A stretch of DNA of 64,000 bases from NCBI RefSeq assembly GCF_014196635.1, contig NZ_JACIEB010000003.1:310001-374000 (forward strand). Direction: 5' to 3'. Positions 60,207-64,000 of the stretch are shown piece by piece. Below the pieces are notes generated by a model that worked only from the letters and a program-made list of their open reading frames with translations, searched no databases and was not told where the DNA came from. The translations under genes were made by a program, and so were the position numbers. This stretch comes from Sphingobium fontiphilum. Its GTDB lineage: Bacteria > Pseudomonadota > Alphaproteobacteria > Sphingomonadales > Sphingomonadaceae. The number at the start of each line of letters is the position of its first letter. Within the stretch, counting starts at the first letter, position 1.

Positions 60207-61172
60207 TCACGGCTGCGTCGAGGTGGAAGGTTCGCCCTGAGAGGAGACTGGCTCACCGGAAACAGGCGCCGTGACGGGGCGTTGCTTCGTCCTGCGCTCT
60301 GGCGGCGCGGGATCGTCGAGGCTGGTGCGCATTCCGCGCAGAACATCTATTTCCGCCTTGCGCCGCGCCAGATAAAAATCGCGGGTGGTGGCGTAGGGAT
60401 CGGCGCTCTCGTCGCGCAGCTTCCTGATCAGGTCATCATTATTGGCGCGTTCGTCGAGCGAGCTGATGACGGTCTTGGAAACGGCGAATAGCGGCGTGTT
60501 GAAGGGCTTACCGACCGCCAACGGCAGGATCGCCAGGTCAAAGGGGCGCGCCAGCATGTCGCGCAAGGTGGTAGGGCCGATCACCGGCAGAAAGAAATAG
60601 GGGCCGGGCCCAACGCCATAATAGCCCAGCGTGTCGGCCATGCCATTGGACCGGCGGGGCAGGTGGAACGGCTTGCGCTTGGCGATGTCGAACAGGCCCG
60701 CGATGCCCAAAGTCGTGTTGATGACGAACCGGCCGGCGGTTTCGGCCGCCTTGCCAGGCTTCATCTGTAGCAGGAAGTTCACGAACACGATCGGTTCGTC
60801 GAGATTTTTCAGCACATTGGTCACGCCACGGCGCGCGGCGCGCGGCATAGTGTCCTTATAGGTCGTCGCGATCGGGCCGACCACCGCCTCGTCCACAGCC
60901 TGCACCGCCTTGAACGAGGCGACGTTGATCTCCTCCACGGGGTCGGCGGCGATCCGCTTGCGCCCGGTGATGATGATTTCGCCGCTGGACGGGGACGGCG
61001 GCGTGGAAGTGGGTTGCTCGTCCGGTGCGGCCGCAGCCTCCGCCGGCGGAGCGACCGGGTCGGACCCGGATATGACCTGTTCGTCGGCCAAAGCCATGGG
61101 CGCATAGGCAAGCTGGGCGGCCGGGGGCTGACTGGCGGCAAGCAGGGGGATGGCCAGCAGTTGAAAACTCAT
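60207..61172 (-). CDS. mlaA: MlaA (VacJ) family protein
   Basis: Outer-membrane component of the Mla phospholipid-retrograde system. The 321-residue protein has the MlaA domain from about 75: RAARRGVTNVLKNLDEPIVFVNFLLQ, RFVINTTLGIAGLFDIAKRK, ADTLGYYGVGPGPYFFLPVIGPTTLRDM. A Pro/Ala/Glu-rich region separates the N terminus from the domain, and the C terminus is Pro/Ser/Thr-rich. The N-terminal segment (MSFQLLAIPLLAASQPPAA) has no lipobox Cys, unusual for this lipoprotein family. No mlaBCDEF is nearby. Confidence 0.9.
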   Translation of the reverse strand: MSFQLLAIPLLAASQPPAAQLAYAPMALADEQVISGSDPVAPPAEAAAAPDEQPTSTPPSPSSGEIIITGRKRIAADPVEEINVASFKAVQAVDEAVVGPIATTYKDTMPRAARRGVTNVLKNLDEPIVFVNFLLQMKPGKAAETAGRFVINTTLGIAGLFDIAKRKPFHLPRRSNGMADTLGYYGVGPGPYFFLPVIGPTTLRDMLARPFDLAILPLAVGKPFNTPLFAVSKTVISSLDERANNDDLIRKLRDESADPYATTRDFYLARRKAEIDVLRGMRTSLDDPAPPERRTKQRPVTAPVSGEPVSSQGEPSTSTQP

Positions 61173-61392
61173 TCGACGGTCACTCTACCCCAGTTTGGCG
61201 GCGCGCCGGCGCGCCCGAAAGACCGGCAACCACGCCCGGATGCCCGTGCGTGCGCCAACCGCCTGCATAACAGGACTCCGCCGAAGCGGAAAAACCTCAG
61301 TCCGAAAATCATGCTGGCGCCGGTTCCGACCGTATAAATCATTTTCGGGACCGGTCGTTCCATCGGTCATAGCAGATGAACGACCGGTGAAT

Positions 61393-61431
61393 CCGACGGG
61401 GCGCGGCCCATTGCGGCTCGCCCCCTGTCGG
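61393..61431 (-). terminator. Strong hairpin after the DAHP synthase gene
   Basis: ccgacggggcg (61393-61403) pairs with cgccccctgtcgg (61419-61431), with a GC-rich inner loop, 15 bases past the stop codon at 61446. No T tract follows, so intrinsic termination is uncertain. Confidence 0.45.
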
Positions 61432-61445
61432 TAAAAGACCGAAAA

Positions 61446-62834
61446 TCAGGCCGCCGCGCGGCGTTCCTTCAGTTCCTCGTTCAGCATTTCGGCGAGCAGG
61501 AAAGCCAGTTCCAGGCTCTGCGCCGCGTTGAGGCGCGGGTCGCAATGAGTGTGGTAACGGTCGGCCAGCCCTTCGTCGGTGATGGCGATGGCGCCGCCGG
61601 TGCATTCCGTCACATTCTGCCCGGTCATTTCGGCATGGATGCCGCCGCCAAAGCTGCCCTCCGCCCTGTGGACGGCGAAGAAGCCGCGCACTTCGGCCAG
61701 GATACGGTCGAACGGACGGGTCTTGTACCCATTGGCGGCCTTGACGACGTTGCCGTGCATCGGGTCGCAGCTCCACACCACCGGATGGCCTTCGCGCATC
61801 ACCGCGCGGACCAGTCTGGGCAGGCCCGCCTCGATCTTGTCATGGCCATAGCGGGTGATGAGCGTGATCCGCCCGGCTTCCCTTGACGGGTTAAGCGTGT
61901 CGAGCAGGCGCAGCAGCGCATCGGGCTCCAGCGTCGGACCGCATTTCATGCCGATCGGATTGCCGATGCCGCGCAGATATTCGACATGGGCCGACCCGTC
62001 GAACCGGGTGCGGTCGCCGATCCACAGCATGTGGGCCGACGTGTCATACCATTGTCCGGTCAGCGAATCGCGCCGCGTCAACGCCTGTTCATAGGGCAGC
62101 AGCAAGGCTTCATGGCTGGTGTAGAAATCCGTGCCCTTCAATTGCGGCACGGTTTCCGCGTCGAGGCCGCAGGCGCGCATGAAGGCCAGCGCCTCGCCAA
62201 TGCGGTCCGCCATTTCCTCGAACTTGGCCGACCAGGGGCTGCGGCCCATGAAGTCCAGCGTCCATTGGTGGACATGGTCCAGCGTGGCATAGCCGCCGGT
62301 CGAAAAGGCGCGCAGCAGATTGAGGGTCGCCGCCGACTGGTTATAGGCGCGCACCATGCGCTGCGGATCGGGCTCCCGCGATTCGGGCGTGAAAGCGATG
62401 TCGTTGACATTGTCGCCGCGATAGCTGGGCAGTTCGACGCCATCGATGGTCTCGGTCGCCGCCGAGCGGGGCTTGGCGAACTGGCCCGCCATGCGGCCGA
62501 CCTTCACCACCGGCAGCTTCGACGCGAAGGTCAGCACCACCGCCATCTGCAACAGCACGCGGAACGTGTCGCGGATGTTGTTCGGGTGGAACTCCGCGAA
62601 GCTTTCGGCGCAATCGCCGCCCTGGAGCAGGAAAGCGTTGCCGGCCGAAACCTTCGCCAGTTCCGCCTTCAGGTTGCGCGCTTCGCCCGCAAAGACGAGC
62701 GGAGGAAAGCTGCCAAGCTGGGTTTCGACCGCGGCCAGCGCCGCCTTGTCCTTATACTCCGGCATCTGCAGCCCCTGATGGGACCGCCAGCTTTCCGGCG
62801 TCCAATTCGCCGCCACGTCACGCACTCCTGCCAT
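61446..62834 (-). CDS. Class II 3-deoxy-7-phosphoheptulonate (DAHP) synthase
   Basis: First step of the shikimate pathway: PEP plus erythrose-4-phosphate. The 462-residue protein is the plant-like type II enzyme: [17 protein letters not shown] at the start, metal Cys in [15 protein letters not shown] (about 90-104), [16 protein letters not shown], the [15 protein letters not shown] region, [15 protein letters not shown] and [15 protein letters not shown] with the metal His. All ligands are visible. No regulatory domain beyond the usual N-terminal extension. Confidence 0.96.
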   Translation of the reverse strand: MAGVRDVAANWTPESWRSHQGLQMPEYKDKAALAAVETQLGSFPPLVFAGEARNLKAELAKVSAGNAFLLQGGDCAESFAEFHPNNIRDTFRVLLQMAVVLTFASKLPVVKVGRMAGQFAKPRSAATETIDGVELPSYRGDNVNDIAFTPESREPDPQRMVRAYNQSAATLNLLRAFSTGGYATLDHVHQWTLDFMGRSPWSAKFEEMADRIGEALAFMRACGLDAETVPQLKGTDFYTSHEALLLPYEQALTRRDSLTGQWYDTSAHMLWIGDRTRFDGSAHVEYLRGIGNPIGMKCGPTLEPDALLRLLDTLNPSREAGRITLITRYGHDKIEAGLPRLVRAVMREGHPVVWSCDPMHGNVVKAANGYKTRPFDRILAEVRGFFAVHRAEGSFGGGIHAEMTGQNVTECTGGAIAITDEGLADRYHTHCDPRLNAAQSLELAFLLAEMLNEELKERRAAA

Positions 62835-62966
62835 TAAGCCTGAAAAATAGGGGCCGCCTCTACGCCTGTGAAGGGGTCAAGGCAAGCATAAGCGCGGTCG
62901 CACGGCGGTTTTCATGCGCGTCGCGCCGCTTTAGGGTTAGAGGATGACGGGTAAGGAAGGTGATTC

Positions 62967-63623
62967 ATGGGCGACATGGGGATGATCGCGGGCGGGCTGG
63001 CGCTGGTTATTGCGCTCGCCATGCCCGATTTGCGGCGTTGCCGGATGGCGGCGGTGCTGGCGGCGGCGTTAATTCTGGCCGGGGCCGTCGCGCAAGGCCT
63101 GTGGATCGTCGCGGGCATCGCCGGGGCGGGATTGCTGGTCGGCGCCGCGCCGCTGGTCGTGCAGATGCTGCGCGCCGGGATGGTGCGGTTTACGCCCGAC
63201 GAGGCGGTGATGAAGGATCGCTATCTGACCGGCCTGGATGCGACGGCGGCGCGCGCCCTGCTCGATCAGGGGCATTGGCTGACGGCGCGGGCTGGCGAAA
63301 CGCTGACGCGCGAGGGCGAGGCGTTGACCAGCCTGTTCTTCCTGGCGCGGGGCGAGGCGCGGGTGATGCGCGCCGGGCAACTGGTCGGCCGGATTGGCGC
63401 TGGCGAACTGATCGGGGAAGCGGGGGCGCTGGATGATGCGCCCGCCACCGCGACCGTGGTTTTGGAAAGCGACAGCCGGCTGTGGTTCATGCTCGCCCCG
63501 GCGCTGCGCGACTATGTCGCCGTGCATAGCGGCGTGGGGCTGGCGCTTCGCAAGAGTTTCGCGGCGGCACTGCGCGGCAAGCTGGAGGAGAGCAACCGGG
63601 CGCTGGCGGGGCGGATCGAGTAA
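62967..63623 (+). CDS. Membrane-anchored cyclic-nucleotide-binding-domain-like protein
   Basis: 218 residues. About 1-70 hold hydrophobic segments (MIAGGLALVIALAM, MAAVLAAALILAGAVAQGLWIVAGIAGAGLLV). From about 75 the sequence is a cNMP-binding beta-barrel: LDQGHWLTARAGETLTREGEALTSLFFLARGEARVM, GRIGAGELIGEAGALDDAPATATVVLESDSRLWFM. The phosphate-binding cassette has GELIGEAG, but the Arg of the usual PRxAT is replaced (APATAT), so nucleotide binding is uncertain. There is no DNA-binding domain. The layout recalls Popeye-domain proteins. Confidence 0.82.
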   Translation: MGDMGMIAGGLALVIALAMPDLRRCRMAAVLAAALILAGAVAQGLWIVAGIAGAGLLVGAAPLVVQMLRAGMVRFTPDEAVMKDRYLTGLDATAARALLDQGHWLTARAGETLTREGEALTSLFFLARGEARVMRAGQLVGRIGAGELIGEAGALDDAPATATVVLESDSRLWFMLAPALRDYVAVHSGVGLALRKSFAAALRGKLEESNRALAGRIE

Positions 63624-63626
63624 CCC

Positions 63627-64000
63627 TCAGCCGAGCGCCAGTCGCCATTCCCAGCCTAGCGGGTCGCCGTCCATCACCTCCACGCCGCACGCGCCCAGCG
63701 AGTCGCGGATGCTGTCGGACAGGGCGAAATCCTTGTCCGCGCGGGCGGCGCGGCGGCGCGCCATCTCCGCCTCGATCTCCGCTTCGGTGATCGTGGCGTC
63801 CTTTGGCCGCAGGCGCAGGTCTGCGCGGTTCAGGGTCAGCAGATTGAGGCCCAGCACCCGGTCGAACGCAGCGATCAGGCGCAGCTTGTCGTCGACCGGG
63901 ACTTTCTTCATCGCAATGGCTTCCTCCAGCAGCGGCAGGCAGCGCGGGGTCATCAGGTCGTCGGCGATGGCCTCGTCAAACTGTTCGAGCAGCGGGGCGA
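63627..64000 (-). CDS. cysS: Cysteinyl-tRNA synthetase, C-terminal part (runs off the window)
   Basis: The frame is open to the right edge. The visible 124 codons read LLEQFDEAIADDLMTPRCLP and onwards, then the C-terminal anticodon-binding end: EAEMARRRAARADKDFALSDSIRDSLGACGVEVMDGDPLGWEWRL. The KDFAxxDxIRDxLxxxGVxxxD pattern is diagnostic of CysS. The catalytic domain lies outside the window. Its stop is four bases from the convergent CNBD gene. Confidence 0.92.
   Translation of the reverse strand, partial: APLLEQFDEAIADDLMTPRCLPLLEEAIAMKKVPVDDKLRLIAAFDRVLGLNLLTLNRADLRLRPKDATITEAEIEAEMARRRAARADKDFALSDSIRDSLGACGVEVMDGDPLGWEWRLALG

Noticed and set aside
61169..61370. Two short minus-strand frames between mlaA and the DAHP synthase gene
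   Set aside because: Arg/Gly-rich, overlapping each other in different frames, no ribosome-binding site; treated as non-coding.

Overview
The window is high-GC alphaproteobacterial chromosome, most likely a sphingomonad (Sphingomonas/Sphingobium type). This rests on gene order (yajC-secD-secF followed by a Mth938-like gene; rnd-lptC-lptA-lptB-rpoN; rpmH-rnpA-yidD-yidC-engB), on family types (class II DAHP synthase, HdaA-like protein, DUF1489, DUF2066) and on REP-like palindromes around accccagcctgcgctggggt. The genus is inference from recall; no 16S gene is present.

Layout. 1-2.0 kb: an A+T-rich, probably transferred AIPR-type anti-phage gene. 2.1-7.4 kb: FKBP isomerase, rpsU, a class II aldolase, a GIY-YIG nuclease gene flanked on both sides by the same composite REP block, rlmE-ppx, two small genes. 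7.4-10.4 kb: SecF/SecD/YajC. 10.6-12.1 kb: tRNA-Pro(GGG) followed by two unrecognised genes of foreign appearance. 12.3-22.8 kb: J-domain protein, bolA, pirin, nadD-rsfS-rlmH-envC, an RTX protein, the ctpA-type protease, dsbB-coq7 and a tandem pair of secreted paralogues. 22.8-33 kb: mgtE, cyclophilin, two lipoproteins, an outer-membrane barrel, the LPS-transport/rpoN operon and a Gly/Arg-rich double cold-shock protein.

33-39 kb: small exported protein, cupin, dapE, then a small membrane-protein gene split by an IS5/IS427-type insertion sequence. Its boundaries can be read to the base because removing it restores one open frame. The element carries an extra antisense membrane-protein gene. 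purN (fused to a YjbR-like domain) and purM follow. 39-45.7 kb: DUF2066-hdaA-ppk1-ppx (polyphosphate metabolism) and a pteridine-reductase-like SDR. 45.8-52.9 kb: yggS, thiE-like, greB, YdeI-like, glutaminyl cyclotransferase, ygfZ, dihydroorotase, rarD, flavin reductase. 52.9-56.1 kb: engB, a REP-like block, then yidC-yidD-rnpA-rpmH. 56.2-59.1 kb: a four-gene SRPBCC/VOC/VOC/DUF1428 unit divergent from an HxlR regulator. 59.1-64 kb: a secreted protein, MlaA, class II DAHP synthase, a membrane-anchored cyclic-nucleotide-binding-like protein and the 3' end of cysS.

Most of the window is conserved housekeeping: protein export and membrane insertion, lipid A/LPS transport, ribosome maturation (rlmE, rlmH, rsfS), polyphosphate, purine, NAD and lysine/peptidoglycan precursor synthesis. 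The accessory signals are the AIPR gene, the REP-bracketed GIY-YIG gene, the post-tRNA genes, the RTX gene between envC and ctpA, and the cargo-bearing IS.
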